NCBI RefSeq assembly: GCF_014960965.1 | Contig: NZ_CP063169.1 | Location: forward strand, 1,583,581 to 1,647,580 | Length of the DNA stretch: 64,000 nt | Direction: 5' to 3' | Origin: Ruania alkalisoli | GTDB lineage: Bacteria; Actinomycetota; Actinomycetes; Actinomycetales; Beutenbergiaceae | Shown: positions 26,234-34,898 of the stretch, in pieces | Numbering within the stretch: position 1 is the first letter of the stretch | Layout: each line of letters opens with the position of its first letter | Notes under the pieces: generated by a model | The model's input: only the letters and a program-made list of their open reading frames with translations | Told to the model about the DNA's origin: nothing | Databases searched by the model: none | Program-made: the position numbers and the translations under genes

Positions 26234-26887
26234 GTGAGCACTGTCACCCAGACCGCCGCCGACACGATCGAGGCCACGCACACAGACGTCGCCGACTTCT
26301 GGTTCGACCCCGCCTGTCCGTGGGCGTGGATGACCTCCCGCTGGATCACCGAGGTGGAGAAGGTCCGTGATATCTCGGTCCGCTGGCACATCATGAGCCT
26401 GTCGGTCCTGAACGAGGGGCGGGACGAACTGCCCGAGGGGTACAAGGCGATGCTCGCGCAGGCCTGGGGTCCGGTGCGGGTGATCAATGCTGCCCGGGTG
26501 CTGCACGGCGAAGAGTGGGTCAAGCCGCTCTACGATGCGATCGGCACACGCTTCCACCCCGGAGGTCGTGGCGAGGACCGGCATGAGGTCCTGGTCGAGG
26601 CGCTTGCTGAGGTAGGTCTTCCCGCCGACCTGATCCGGTTCGAGGACTCCGACGAGCACGATGAGTCCCTGCGTGCCTCGCACGCCGCAGCCATCTCGCG
26701 CGTCGGTGAGGACGTCGGTACGCCGGTCGTCGCCTTCAACGGCACGGCGTTCTTCGGACCGGTCATCACCCCCGCACCCAAGGGTGAGGAAGCCGGCAAG
26801 CTGTGGGACGGCGTGGTGGCTGTGGCTGCCTATCCCGGCTTCTATGAGATCAAGCGCACCCGCTCCCAGGGGCCGATTTTCGACTGA
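26234..26887 (+). CDS. Thioredoxin-fold mycothiol-dependent reductase, Rv2466c-like, with CPWA site
   Basis: 217 residues; GTG start with AAGGAG upstream. Closely follows the pattern of the mycobacterial Rv2466c mycothiol-dependent nitroreductase/oxidoreductase: [66 protein letters not shown] with the cis-Pro (TP). As I recall, Rv2466c has CPWC; here the second Cys is Ala (CPWA), leaving a single active-site Cys that would need mycothiol to resolve it. Position between pepN and rpiB matches the mycobacterial order. Confidence 0.85.
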   Translation: MSTVTQTAADTIEATHTDVADFWFDPACPWAWMTSRWITEVEKVRDISVRWHIMSLSVLNEGRDELPEGYKAMLAQAWGPVRVINAARVLHGEEWVKPLYDAIGTRFHPGGRGEDRHEVLVEALAEVGLPADLIRFEDSDEHDESLRASHAAAISRVGEDVGTPVVAFNGTAFFGPVITPAPKGEEAGKLWDGVVAVAAYPGFYEIKRTRSQGPIFD

Positions 26888-26986
26888 CACCCCTCTCCGC
26901 CTCCGGCGGGCGTTCCGGTCAGGTCGTCTGCATGGGCTCCGGCCGCTACCGTAGGTGAGCATTCGGAACCGGACGACGGAGGATCG

Positions 26987-27577
26987 ATGGCCCAGCGCGG
27001 CGGCCTTGGACCATGGGGTGTCGCACTCGTGTGCGTGGACGCGCTGCTGATCGTGGCTCTGGTGATCATTCTGGTCACCTGGCCCGACAGCAGCGCTGCG
27101 CGGGAGGACCCCACCGGCGATGCCGGCACTGCGACGGGCGGGACTGCGGCGACCGACGGAGCGGGAGCCGGTGGCGATGGGACCGACAGTGGTGAGACCA
27201 CCGACGCCCCGCAGGTCGACGTGCCCGAGGACGTGCTCGACCTGACTGGCTTCATGCTGCCCAGCGGCAACATCTGGTGCGAGCTCGGCAATGACGCAGC
27301 GACCTGCGTGATCGAGTCCTTCTCGTACTCGCCGCCGAGCATCGAGGACTGTGCCGCGGACGACTCCGGGTACCGGTGGGAAGTCTCCGCCGACGGTGCC
27401 ACGCCTGTCTGCGGTGCGGCACCCGAGCAACCTGGTGGCCTCACCGAGCTCGACTACGGTCAGGCGACGCTGGTCGGCGACATTCTGTGTGAGAGCACCA
27501 CGGATGGGCCGGTCTGCCGGTCCGTCACCACCGGGCACGGGTTCCAGATCGCGCGCGGAGGCACCCGAACCTTCTGA
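26987..27577 (+). CDS. Membrane-anchored DUF6636-type extracytoplasmic protein
   Basis: 196 residues; GGAGG before the ATG. An N-terminal uncleaved-looking membrane segment (GVALVCVDALLIVALVIILVTW) is followed by a Gly/Thr/Ala/Asp-rich linker (about 35-75) and a domain starting FMLPSGNIWCELG. That PSGNIxC motif, six more Cys and the closing GHGFQIARGG match the DUF6636 pattern as I remember it. Function is unknown; paired cysteines suggest an oxidised extracellular domain. Confidence 0.75.
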   Translation: MAQRGGLGPWGVALVCVDALLIVALVIILVTWPDSSAAREDPTGDAGTATGGTAATDGAGAGGDGTDSGETTDAPQVDVPEDVLDLTGFMLPSGNIWCELGNDAATCVIESFSYSPPSIEDCAADDSGYRWEVSADGATPVCGAAPEQPGGLTELDYGQATLVGDILCESTTDGPVCRSVTTGHGFQIARGGTRTF

Positions 27578-27752
27578 CCCCGGCCCCGCCACTCAGCGAA
27601 GCTCGTCATCTCATATGGTGGGATCCATGCGGGGGTGGCTCGCCGCCGTCCGCGGATATGGTGGAGTACTTCTCATGTTCCTCGACCTCGCGGCCACCGG
27701 TGCCCGGGTCGAGCACGCCCTGATGGGGGCACCGGCGCGAATGCCGGGGCGA

Positions 27753-27809
27753 ATGCGCTGTCGCTCGATGAGCAGCGCCGCGATGTGCGACTCCTGTCGC
27801 CGTCGCTGA
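27753..27809 (+). CDS. Possible Cys-containing leader peptide before the rhodanese-like gene
   Basis: An 18-codon frame, MRCRSMSSAAMCDSCRRR, starts at 27753 (GGGGC just upstream; an in-frame ATG at 27741 adds four codons) and stops 33 bases before the next ATG. Three Cys and six Arg codons in 18 are unusual. Short Cys-bearing leader peptides precede sulfur genes in many actinobacteria and can sense cysteine supply. That this is translated and regulatory is inference. Confidence 0.4.
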   Translation: MRCRSMSSAAMCDSCRRR

Positions 27810-27842
27810 CTCGCCCCGCACCCGCCTACCCGTCAGGAGCAC

Positions 27843-28229
27843 ATGCACATGGCCGTCACCACCGGCACCACCTGGGATGCCGTCCTCTCCGCCCGCCCCG
27901 CCCCGCCTGAGCCGGGCAGCGCTGCGATTTCGGTCCGCGCCGCCTACCAGGCAGCCCTGTACGAGCGTGCGCTGCTGGTCGATCTGCGGGACCAGCACGC
28001 CAACGGTGAAGTGCCCCCAGACCTCGCGGCTGCCGTCCTCGCGCCGCAAGAGTTGCTCGGACACCTGCTCAACTCCACCGATCCGCGGCCGGTGATCCTT
28101 CTCAGCGACGACGGACAGCTGGCACAGGAGACAGCCGAGGCGCTTGCCGAACTCGAGCTCGCCCGGGTGAGCTACGCCGTCGGGGGATTCCTGGGGTGGT
28201 TGCGGGCCGGCTTGCCGGCCCGCAACTGA
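27843..28229 (+). CDS. Rhodanese-like protein lacking the catalytic Cys
   Basis: 128 residues; AGGAG four bases before the ATG at 27843 (ATG 27849 also possible). The rhodanese fold is recognisable from ALLVDLRDQHANGEVP, the central strand VILLSDDGQLAQETAEALAELE and the closing YAVGGFLGWLRAGLP. The loop after the strand, where the sulfurtransferase Cys should be, reads SDDGQLA; there is no Cys in the protein. It is therefore probably a non-catalytic sulfur-carrier-binding or regulatory domain. Confidence 0.8.
   Translation: MHMAVTTGTTWDAVLSARPAPPEPGSAAISVRAAYQAALYERALLVDLRDQHANGEVPPDLAAAVLAPQELLGHLLNSTDPRPVILLSDDGQLAQETAEALAELELARVSYAVGGFLGWLRAGLPARN
28199..28226. terminator. Perfect 13-bp hairpin between convergent genes
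   Basis: GTTGCGGGCCGGC (28199-28211) and GCCGGCCCGCAAC (28214-28226) form a perfect stem with a TT loop. It encodes the last codons of the rhodanese-like gene and ends just before the stop of the convergent M13 peptidase gene, so it can terminate both. Confidence 0.8.
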
Positions 28230-30203
28230 TCACCAGATCCGGACGCGCTCGTCCGGATCGAGCCACAGCCCGTCGCCCGGCTGCACGTCGAACGCGTCGA
28301 CGAACTCGTCGAGGTTGCGCACCGGGGCGTTGCAGCGGATCTCATCGGGGGAGTGGGGGTCGATCGAGAGCAGCCGCAGAGCCTCCTGCTCGCGGGCTTT
28401 CGTGCGCCAGCATCGGGCCCACGCGAGGAACAGGCGCTGCATCTCCTCCTGCGTTGTCTCCTCACCGCGACGTTCCTTGGCGATCCGGAAGGCCTTGATG
28501 CCGATACCGAGTCCGCCGAGGTCGCCGATGTTCTCGCCGACCGTCAGGGCGCCATTCACGGTATGGGAATCGTCCAGCCCGCTGGGGGAGAGGACGTCGT
28601 ACTGCGCGATCAGGGCCTGGGTGCGGGCGTCGAACTCGGCCCGGTCCTCCTCAGTCCACCAGTCGTGCAGCCGACCGGAACCGTCGTACCGGCTGCCCTG
28701 ATCGTCGAATCCGTGCCCGATCTCATGCCCGATCACCGCGCCGATTGCGCCGTAGTTCGTGGCGTCGTCGGCGTCGGCATCAAAGAACGGCGGCTGCAGG
28801 ATCGCAACTGGGAAGACGATCTCGTTCATCGACGGGTTGTAGTAGGCGTTCACCGTCTGTGGGGACATGAACCACTCGTCGGTGTCGATCGGACCGCCGA
28901 GCTTGTTCAGCTCGTAGTCAGTCTCGAAGGCGTGCGCGGCACGGACATTGCCGAGCAGATCGTCGCCGGTGACCTGGAGGCCGGAGTAGTCGCGCCACTT
29001 ATCCGGGTAGCCGACCTTCGGGGTGAACGCCTCAAGCTTGTCGAGGGCCTTCTCACGTGTGGCCGGGCTCATCCAGTCCAAGTCTGAGATGGAGCGACGA
29101 TAGGCCTCCACCAGGTCGGCCACCAGCACCCGCATGGCTTCCTTGTGCTCCGGGGGGAAGTGCCGCGCCACGTACAGCTTGCCCACGGCTTCCCCGAGCA
29201 CGCCCTGCACCAGGCTCACCCCCCGCTTCCACCGCTCCCGGATCTCCGGGGCGCCGGTGAGGGTGCGGCCCACGAAGTCGAAGTTCTCCTCCACGAGCTC
29301 GCTGTGCAGGTACGGGGCGCGCGAACGCACCACCCGCCAGGTCAGCCACAGCCGCCACAGGTCGGTCGGCTCGTCCGCCCATGCCGCCGAGAGGTCGGCG
29401 AGGAACTCCGGCTGCCGGACGACGACCTCCGCCAGTGCGGACTCCTCGCCTCCTAGGGCACTCACCCAGGTGGCCCAGTCGAACTCCGGGGCGAGTTCGC
29501 TCAGCTGGGCCAGCGTCATCCGGTTGTAGGTGGCCTGGGCGTCGCGGCACCGTACCCGGTCCCAGTGCGCGCCGGCCAGCCGGGTCTCCAGGGCCATCAC
29601 CCGCTCGGCAGCGCCGTGTGCTTCAGCCTCGGTCACCACGCCCGCAGTGGCGAGCATCGCAGCCACGTGTGGGATGTAGGCGGCCCGGACCGCCGCATGC
29701 TCCTCCGCCCGGTAATACGCTTCGTCGGGCATCCCGAGACCCGATTGCTCGAGATAGACGATGTACCGGGTGGGGTCGTCGGAGTCGACGTCGATGAACG
29801 GTTCAACCGCGCCGCCGACGCCCGTGCGCTGCAGCGTCCCGAGTGCGCGGGTGAGCTGATCCTTCGTGTGCGCCGCCGTCACCAGTTCCAGGTCGGCCGC
29901 GAGGGGGAGGGTGCCGAGGGCGTCCACCCGTTCGGTCGCCATGAACGAGGCGTAGACGGCGGCGATCTTCGCTGCCTCTTCCCCGGCCGGATCATCGGCC
30001 GGGACGTCGGCAGCCTCAGTGATCAGGGTTCGCACCTGTTCCTCGGCCTGATCGTGCAACTGGTGGAATGTGCCGTCCCGTCCGCGGTCGGCCGGGATCT
30101 CGTGCGAGTCCAGCCACGCGCCGTTGACGTGGCGGAACAGGTCGTCCTGCGGCCGTGCGGAGTGGTCCATGGCAGCGGCGTCAGCTTCGGAGATGATGCT
30201 CAT
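28230..30203 (-). CDS. M13-family zinc metallopeptidase (neprilysin/PepO type)
   Basis: 657 residues, the usual size for soluble bacterial M13 enzymes. Zinc motif HEIGHGFDDQG; the upstream NAYYNPSMNEIVFPVAIL segment and the third ligand region VGENIGDLGGL are classical; the C-terminus ends in RVRIW. There is no signal peptide, consistent with cytoplasmic PepO-like enzymes cutting oligopeptides. At the ATG at 30203 a GGAGG abuts the start codon with no spacer, so the true start or mode of initiation is uncertain. Confidence 0.94.
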   Translation of the reverse strand: MSIISEADAAAMDHSARPQDDLFRHVNGAWLDSHEIPADRGRDGTFHQLHDQAEEQVRTLITEAADVPADDPAGEEAAKIAAVYASFMATERVDALGTLPLAADLELVTAAHTKDQLTRALGTLQRTGVGGAVEPFIDVDSDDPTRYIVYLEQSGLGMPDEAYYRAEEHAAVRAAYIPHVAAMLATAGVVTEAEAHGAAERVMALETRLAGAHWDRVRCRDAQATYNRMTLAQLSELAPEFDWATWVSALGGEESALAEVVVRQPEFLADLSAAWADEPTDLWRLWLTWRVVRSRAPYLHSELVEENFDFVGRTLTGAPEIRERWKRGVSLVQGVLGEAVGKLYVARHFPPEHKEAMRVLVADLVEAYRRSISDLDWMSPATREKALDKLEAFTPKVGYPDKWRDYSGLQVTGDDLLGNVRAAHAFETDYELNKLGGPIDTDEWFMSPQTVNAYYNPSMNEIVFPVAILQPPFFDADADDATNYGAIGAVIGHEIGHGFDDQGSRYDGSGRLHDWWTEEDRAEFDARTQALIAQYDVLSPSGLDDSHTVNGALTVGENIGDLGGLGIGIKAFRIAKERRGEETTQEEMQRLFLAWARCWRTKAREQEALRLLSIDPHSPDEIRCNAPVRNLDEFVDAFDVQPGDGLWLDPDERVRIW

Positions 30204-30253
30204 CCTCCGAACATACCCGTGAGGAGCGACCTCCTGTGCGGCACAATGACCGC

Positions 30254-30700
30254 ATGCGCATTCACCTCGCCGCCGACCACGCCGGGTTCGAGCTCAAAGC
30301 CGTGCTCGCCGATCACTTACGGACCAGCGGGCACGACGTGACCGACCACGGGGCTCATGCCTACGACGCCCAGGACGACTACCCTGCCTTCTGTTTCGCA
30401 GCCGGTGAAGCCGTGGTCGCGGAGCCGGGTTCGCTCGGAGTGGTGATCGGCGGGAGCGGCAACGGGGAGCAGATTGCCGCCAACAAGGTCGCGGGAGTGC
30501 GAGCCGCCCTCGCATGGAACGTGGAGACTGCTCGCCTGGGGCGCCAGCACAACAACGCCAATGTCGTCGCGGTCGGGGCCCGCCAGCACAGCACCGCGGA
30601 TGCCCTGGCGATCGTCGACGCCTTCGTTGCTGAGGCGTTCTCCGGCGACGAACGCCACCAGCGGCGTATTGACCAGTTGGCCGAGTACGAGGCGCGCTGA
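30254..30700 (+). CDS. rpiB: Ribose-5-phosphate isomerase B
   Basis: 148 residues from the ATG at 30254 (MRIHLAADHAGFELK). Interconverts ribose-5-P and ribulose-5-P. The phosphate/ring-opening loop VVIGGSGNGEQIAANK resembles the mycobacterial enzyme, in which a Glu replaces the Cys base of E. coli RpiB. A GTG 18 bases upstream is possible. Divergent from the M13 gene. Confidence 0.95.
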   Translation: MRIHLAADHAGFELKAVLADHLRTSGHDVTDHGAHAYDAQDDYPAFCFAAGEAVVAEPGSLGVVIGGSGNGEQIAANKVAGVRAALAWNVETARLGRQHNNANVVAVGARQHSTADALAIVDAFVAEAFSGDERHQRRIDQLAEYEAR

Positions 30701-30714
30701 GCACTTCGTTGGGA

Positions 30715-31359
30715 CTAGGCGGTAGTTTGCCGGGGCCAAGCAGCCCACCCGTCGGAGACAGTCCGCAGGAGTGGTTGAGCGGCTCGGAGACGCGCTACGG
30801 GGATGTCCTGCGCATTCGACCACCCTGAACTCGCGCCGCCAGGGTAGGTGACCGCGATATCGACCCAGGAGCTGTCCTGCCCTAGGCCCTCCCGGTACTG
30901 CCCGGCGGCGACTGCCAGCACGAGATGCTCAAGGGCGTCCGCTTCCTCGGACCACGTGGAATCGCACGCATCGCATCCGCAGACCGGGAGATGGAAGTCG
31001 TGCAGAAGGCCGGCGTGCAGGAAGATGCCGGGGAAGGCAGTGAACACGAACGTCAACGATGCGCAGGCCGGATCGTTCGGCCGGATCCGCACCGCACGCA
31101 CCACCTCGGCTCGGGCTGACGTCAGCAGATCCAGCGCCGTCTGCTCACCCTCGTCGGTTTCGACGTCATAGTTCTCCTGGAGGTGGGCGATCAGTGCGTC
31201 GCCGATCGCGTGGAGCGGTGCGAATCGATCCGGGTGCGTGACCACGGAGTAGGTCTCCTCCGGGGGATGATCGAACCACCGGTTCCCGTAGTCGATGACC
31301 TGACCGTCGGTGTCGCGGAAGACCGGCGCGTCGATCGGCGGGCGTCGGTAGGTGCTCAC
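30715..31359 (-). CDS. DUF6226-family protein
   Basis: 214 residues; GTG start with GAGAGG upstream. Contains an N-terminal YRRPPIDAPVFRD segment, NRWFDHPPEETYSVVTHPDRFAPLH and the motif CGCDACDST with three Cys. This matches my memory of DUF6226, an uncharacterised actinobacterial family. No membrane segment. Stop is 14 bp from the convergent rpiB stop. Confidence 0.65.
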   Translation of the reverse strand: MSTYRRPPIDAPVFRDTDGQVIDYGNRWFDHPPEETYSVVTHPDRFAPLHAIGDALIAHLQENYDVETDEGEQTALDLLTSARAEVVRAVRIRPNDPACASLTFVFTAFPGIFLHAGLLHDFHLPVCGCDACDSTWSEEADALEHLVLAVAAGQYREGLGQDSSWVDIAVTYPGGASSGWSNAQDIPVARLRAAQPLLRTVSDGWAAWPRQTTA

Positions 31360-31387
31360 GCACCTAGCCTCTCGTACTTGATCGGCT

Positions 31388-32140
31388 CTAGGGGAGTGGG
31401 AGCGGGCGGCGCTGCTGCGCCCGGCCGACCAGCGCCGCCACTGCCACGTGCAGGGGTATTAGCACGATCACCAGGATCGGCAGCCACAGGCAGACCAGGA
31501 GCTCGATCCCGACGACGATGGCAGTCGCGACCGCGGTACCCAGGCCGCGCCACTCATGGGTGTGTTCGCGCAGCCGCACTGCCGCTTCCCGGGCCACCTC
31601 CGCGGCACGAGTGTCCGCGACTAGCAGAGCGCGCAGTCTGAGGTTGCTGATCGTCTCGGCGGTCGCTGAACCGGCGAACCAGCCGGCCGCGGCAGCGCCT
31701 GCCACCGCGAGCGGATGCGCGTCGACGATTGCGCCGGCTGTGAGCGCGAGGCCGAGTGCGGCGAGCGGCGTGAGTGCGGCGCCGGTGAGTACCGAGACCA
31801 GCACGAACCTGCGCTCGTCGCGCTGCGCCGTTCCCATCCGCGTTCCAGAGTGTGGGCGGCGAGCGAGGTCGAGGACGGCCGCGCCCCATCCGGCGCCGGT
31901 GACGACTGCCCAGCTGAGGAGCCCGAGCCCCGCCAGTCCCAGCAGGCCGAGAGAGCCGAGCAACACGGCGGCGAGGGTGACCAGTATCACCGCCGTCCGG
32001 GCAGCGCTGACCCGGGCCAGAGTGCGGCGGTAGCCGTCGACCACCGCTCGCTCGTCGACGTGCTCGTGCTCGTGGGTGGCCTCGCAGTGCGGGCAGACGT
32101 AGGTCTCGCCCGGCGCGGTGGCGCTGTCGCTGTCCGTCAT
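31388..32140 (-). CDS. Multi-pass membrane protein with N-terminal CxxC
   Basis: About 250 residues from the ATG at 32140. An N-terminal soluble part with YVCPHCEATHEHEH (CxxC plus His, possible metal site) is followed by six or so hydrophobic stretches (TAVILVTLAAVLLGSLGLLG; GLLSWAVVTGAGW; FVLVSVLTGAALTPLAALG and two near the C-terminus LLVCLWLPILVIVLIPLHV). Not recognised as a known family. The start lies only 22 bp from the divergent alkyltransferase-like gene. Confidence 0.65.
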   Translation of the reverse strand: MTDSDSATAPGETYVCPHCEATHEHEHVDERAVVDGYRRTLARVSAARTAVILVTLAAVLLGSLGLLGLAGLGLLSWAVVTGAGWGAAVLDLARRPHSGTRMGTAQRDERRFVLVSVLTGAALTPLAALGLALTAGAIVDAHPLAVAGAAAAGWFAGSATAETISNLRLRALLVADTRAAEVAREAAVRLREHTHEWRGLGTAVATAIVVGIELLVCLWLPILVIVLIPLHVAVAALVGRAQQRRPLPLP

Positions 32141-32162
32141 GTCATGGGAGATCATAGGGCGG

Positions 32163-32516
32163 GTGAACACTGCCGCTGAGCAAGGGCCTGGGGACTATGT
32201 GGAGACGGTGCTCGATCTGGTCGAGCAGATCCCGCCGGGCCGCGCCACCACCTACGGGGTGATCGCTGAAGCGGCGAGGGTGGCGACGGGCAAGGGCAGC
32301 GCGCGGACGGTCGGCACCGTCATGGCTCAGTACGGTGGCGGCGTGCCCTGGTGGCGCGTCGTCACGGCCAGCGGCGCCGTGGCCGAACGGGTGGCCGGGC
32401 GCGGATTGGAGCTGTTGCGGAACGAGGGGGTTCCACTGACGGCGCACGACCCACCCCGAGTCGACCTCGCCGAGGCAGGGTGGGAGCCGGGCGAGTCCAA
32501 ACCTGATCAGATGTAG
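32163..32516 (+). CDS. Alkyltransferase-like protein (MGMT family without Cys)
   Basis: 117 residues from the GTG at 32163. The DNA-binding domain of O6-alkylguanine-DNA alkyltransferases is recognisable ([44 protein letters not shown]). The acceptor Cys of PCHRV is replaced, reading PWWRV, so it cannot transfer alkyl groups. Such ATL proteins flag O6-alkylguanine for nucleotide-excision repair. Its 3' end overlaps that of the convergent cysE by 10 bp. Confidence 0.88.
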   Translation: MNTAAEQGPGDYVETVLDLVEQIPPGRATTYGVIAEAARVATGKGSARTVGTVMAQYGGGVPWWRVVTASGAVAERVAGRGLELLRNEGVPLTAHDPPRVDLAEAGWEPGESKPDQM

Positions 32517-33112
32517 ATCGCGGGATCCAGGTAGAGGGCCGGGTCGGCGGTGTCGTCCTTGCTGGACGGGGGAGCCTGGCGGGTCTGCCCCGGGACGCCG
32601 ACGACCACCGATGCGGCCGGGACGTCCTTCACGACGACGGCGTTTGCCCCGATCTTGACGTCGTCCCCGACATCGATCGGGCCGAGGACCTTGGCTCCCG
32701 CACCGATCACCACCCGGTCACCGATGGTCGGGTGACGCTTGCCGGCACTCATCGACCGTCCGCCGAGTGTGGAGCCGTGGAACATCAGGACGTCGTCGCC
32801 GACCTCAGCGGTCTCGCCGATCACCACCCCCATGCCGTGATCGATGAAGAACCGACGCCCGAGTACCGCACCGGGGTGGATTTCCACCCCGGTGACGGCG
32901 CGCGCCACCTGCGAGATCAGCCGGGCAGGCAGCTTGAGCAGGGGATTGGTCACCCACAGTCGGTTCGCCAGCCGGTGCAACCACAGCGCGTGCACGCCGG
33001 GGTACAGGAGGGCGACCTCGAGACCGCTCCGGGCCGCAGGGTCGCGGCGCCGGGCGGTCTCGAGATCCTCTGCGACCAGCTCACGCAGTCGCAGGTGACG
33101 CGTGGGACTCAT
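32507..33112 (-). CDS. cysE: Serine O-acetyltransferase
   Basis: 201 residues, start ATG 33112 with AAGGT upstream. Left-handed beta-helix acyltransferase making O-acetylserine from serine and acetyl-CoA. Hexapeptide repeats run from about [18 protein letters not shown] to [17 protein letters not shown]; the catalytic His is in FIDHGMG. It ends in the sequence LDPAIYI: the terminal Ile is what inserts into the CysK active site in the cysteine synthase complex, fitting the adjacent cysK, 19 bp upstream in the same operon. Confidence 0.96.
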   Translation of the reverse strand: MSPTRHLRLRELVAEDLETARRRDPAARSGLEVALLYPGVHALWLHRLANRLWVTNPLLKLPARLISQVARAVTGVEIHPGAVLGRRFFIDHGMGVVIGETAEVGDDVLMFHGSTLGGRSMSAGKRHPTIGDRVVIGAGAKVLGPIDVGDDVKIGANAVVVKDVPAASVVVGVPGQTRQAPPSSKDDTADPALYLDPAIYI

Positions 33113-33131
33113 GAAAGCGACCTTGTCTCGA

Positions 33132-34067
33132 TCACTCGGCGAGGTCGGCGTACAGGATGGTCGACAGGTAGCGCTCACCGAAGGAGGGGATGATCACCAC
33201 GATGTTCTTGCCGGCGTTCTCCGGGCGCTGCGCCACCTGGATGGCGGCGTGCAGGGCGGCACCGGAGGAGATTCCCACGAGCAGTCCTTCCTCGCGTGCG
33301 GCGCGGCGGGCCACCTCGACGGCGGTCTCGGCGTTGACGTCGATGACCTCGTCGTAGATCGAGGTGTCGAGGATCTCCGGCACGAAGTTCGCGCCGATGC
33401 CCTGGATTTTGTGCGGACCGGGCTGCCCGCCGTTGAGGATCGGGGACTCCTCCGGCTCGACGGCGATGATCTTGACGTCGGGCTTGCGCTCCTTCAGTAC
33501 CTGGCCCACACCGGTGATCGTGCCGCCGGTGCCGATACCCGCCACCACGATATCGACTTCACCGTCGGTGTCTGCCCAGATCTCCTCGGCCGTGGTCTTG
33601 CGGTGGATGGCAGGGTTTGCCTCGTTGGCGAACTGGCGTGCCAGGATCGCACCGGGGCGCTCTGAGGCGATCTGCTCGGCGCGGGTGACCGCACCCTTCA
33701 TACCTTCCGCGCCCGGCGTGAGGACGAGCTCGGCACCGAAGGCGCGCAGCAGCATCTTGCGCTCGTTCGACATCGTCTCCGGCATGGTCAGCACGACCTT
33801 GTACCCGCGGGCCGCGCCGACGAACGCCAGCGCGATACCGGTGTTGCCGCTGGTGGCCTCCACGATGGTGCCGCCGGCGGGCAGCTCGCCCGCGGCCTCT
33901 GCGGCGTCGACGATGGCGACGCCGATCCGGTCCTTGACGCTGTTGGCCGGGTTGTAGAACTCGAGCTTCGCGAGCACGTTCGCGCCCGCGCCCTCGGTGA
34001 GCTTGTTGATGCGGACCAGCGGCGTGTTGCCGATCAGCGCAGTAGCGTTGTCGTAGATGCGGGCCAT
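33132..34067 (-). CDS. cysK: Cysteine synthase A (O-acetylserine sulfhydrylase)
   Basis: 311 residues. PLP enzyme joining O-acetylserine and sulfide. The PLP Lys is K45 in [23 protein letters not shown] is the substrate loop and [13 protein letters not shown] the phosphate-binding loop. First gene of cysK-cysE. A leader of perhaps 170 bases lies upstream (a TATCGT -10-like box is on the minus strand at about 34240-34245). Confidence 0.97.
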   Translation of the reverse strand: MARIYDNATALIGNTPLVRINKLTEGAGANVLAKLEFYNPANSVKDRIGVAIVDAAEAAGELPAGGTIVEATSGNTGIALAFVGAARGYKVVLTMPETMSNERKMLLRAFGAELVLTPGAEGMKGAVTRAEQIASERPGAILARQFANEANPAIHRKTTAEEIWADTDGEVDIVVAGIGTGGTITGVGQVLKERKPDVKIIAVEPEESPILNGGQPGPHKIQGIGANFVPEILDTSIYDEVIDVNAETAVEVARRAAREEGLLVGISSGAALHAAIQVAQRPENAGKNIVVIIPSFGERYLSTILYADLAE

Positions 34068-34553
34068 GGGGGTCTCGTCCTTCGTTGGCTGGTTGTTCGG
34101 TATGGACGCCGGCTGGACCCTCGGGAACGGCGGGGCCGGCGCAGCCGGCGTGCCGCTCAGGCTCGCGGGGAGCTGTGGGCGTCGCTCGTCCTCATCTTCG
34201 CAGTGCCTCAGCGCAGGGGAAGAGAGGTTGCCGACTGTCCCACGATACGGGCACGCAGGGCTGAGTTGTTCGTCACAGTCGCTGACCTACGGTCCTGACC
34301 TGCGTCGTCGTGGGCGTGCCTGCGCAGGGGTGAAGTAGGCGTGCAGCGCCAGATGTGGGTATCATTCCGTGGGCGCGCCGTGACCGATGCTCGCGTGGAA
34401 CCAGCACTTCCGCGACGGGTGACCACTCGGTCGGCCGATCCGCCCGCCGTCATGAGGTGCCGTGACGAGGCGCGTGAACGGTGCTGCTCGCAGCGCAGAC
34501 CACAGAGCACAGACCACTGAAGCAACCGCGTGAGAAGTAGGTAGGAAGTAGAC
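34068..34553. other. Divergent region cysK / L31-L32 operon
   Basis: 486 bases without a convincing gene. On the minus strand TATCGT (about 34245-34240) could start a cysK leader of roughly 170 bases; inside it a 12-codon frame [12 protein letters not shown] and a GCCGGC-type hairpin (about 34131-34150) are seen. On the plus strand TATCAT at 34360-34365 could be the -10 for the ribosomal protein genes. I looked for a SAM-type riboswitch ahead of cysK and could not build one. Confidence 0.4.
34358..34368 (+). promoter_or_regulatory. Imperfect palindrome, candidate Zur site / -10 of the L31-L32 operon
   Basis: GGTATCATTCC is an imperfect palindrome (8 of 11 positions symmetrical) with an ATnAT-like core, as in actinobacterial Zur boxes, and contains a TATCAT -10-like hexamer. 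It lies 185 bases before the L31 gene. The match to the Zur consensus is only partial; the idea rests mainly on the regulated genes being zinc-free paralogues. Confidence 0.3.
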
Positions 34554-34811
34554 ATGAAGAAGGACATCCACCCGGAGTACGGGCCGGTCGTGTTCCGTGA
34601 CATCTCCGCGAACTTCGCGATCCTGACGAAGTCGACGATCTCCTCCGAGACCACGGTCGAGTGGGAGGACGGCAACACCTACCCGGTGGTCGACGTCGAC
34701 ATCTCCTCTGCTTCGCACCCCTTCTACACGGGTAAGCAGAAGATCATGGACACCGCCGGTCGTGTCGAGAAGTTCCGCCAGCGGTACGCCAAGGCTGGCA
34801 ACAAGGCCTGA
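34554..34811 (+). CDS. rpmE2: 50S ribosomal protein L31 type B (zinc-free)
   Basis: 85 residues starting [18 protein letters not shown]. It lacks the four Cys of zinc-binding L31, and the insertion and C-terminal [21 protein letters not shown] are those of the C-minus (type B/YkgM) paralogue. Such copies are usually induced under zinc limitation by Zur and replace the zinc protein on the ribosome. It is followed 87 bp later by a Cys-less L32 gene. Confidence 0.95.
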   Translation: MKKDIHPEYGPVVFRDISANFAILTKSTISSETTVEWEDGNTYPVVDVDISSASHPFYTGKQKIMDTAGRVEKFRQRYAKAGNKA

Positions 34812-34898
34812 TTTCTCCGGCGCCCGTAGGCGCTGGCGGTACATACTGCGGCGGACCAGCCGCAGGAAGACAACGACGACGGAAGGGGAGGTAGAGCC

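Noticed and set aside
27351-27809. 152-codon plus-strand frame overlapping the DUF6636 gene
   Set aside because: Out of frame with a well-supported gene over half its length; only its last 18 codons, considered separately as a leader peptide, are of interest.
34068-34250. SAM-type riboswitch ahead of cysK
   Set aside because: A GGCAACC word is present, but the expected multi-stem SAM-I or SAM-IV architecture could not be assembled.
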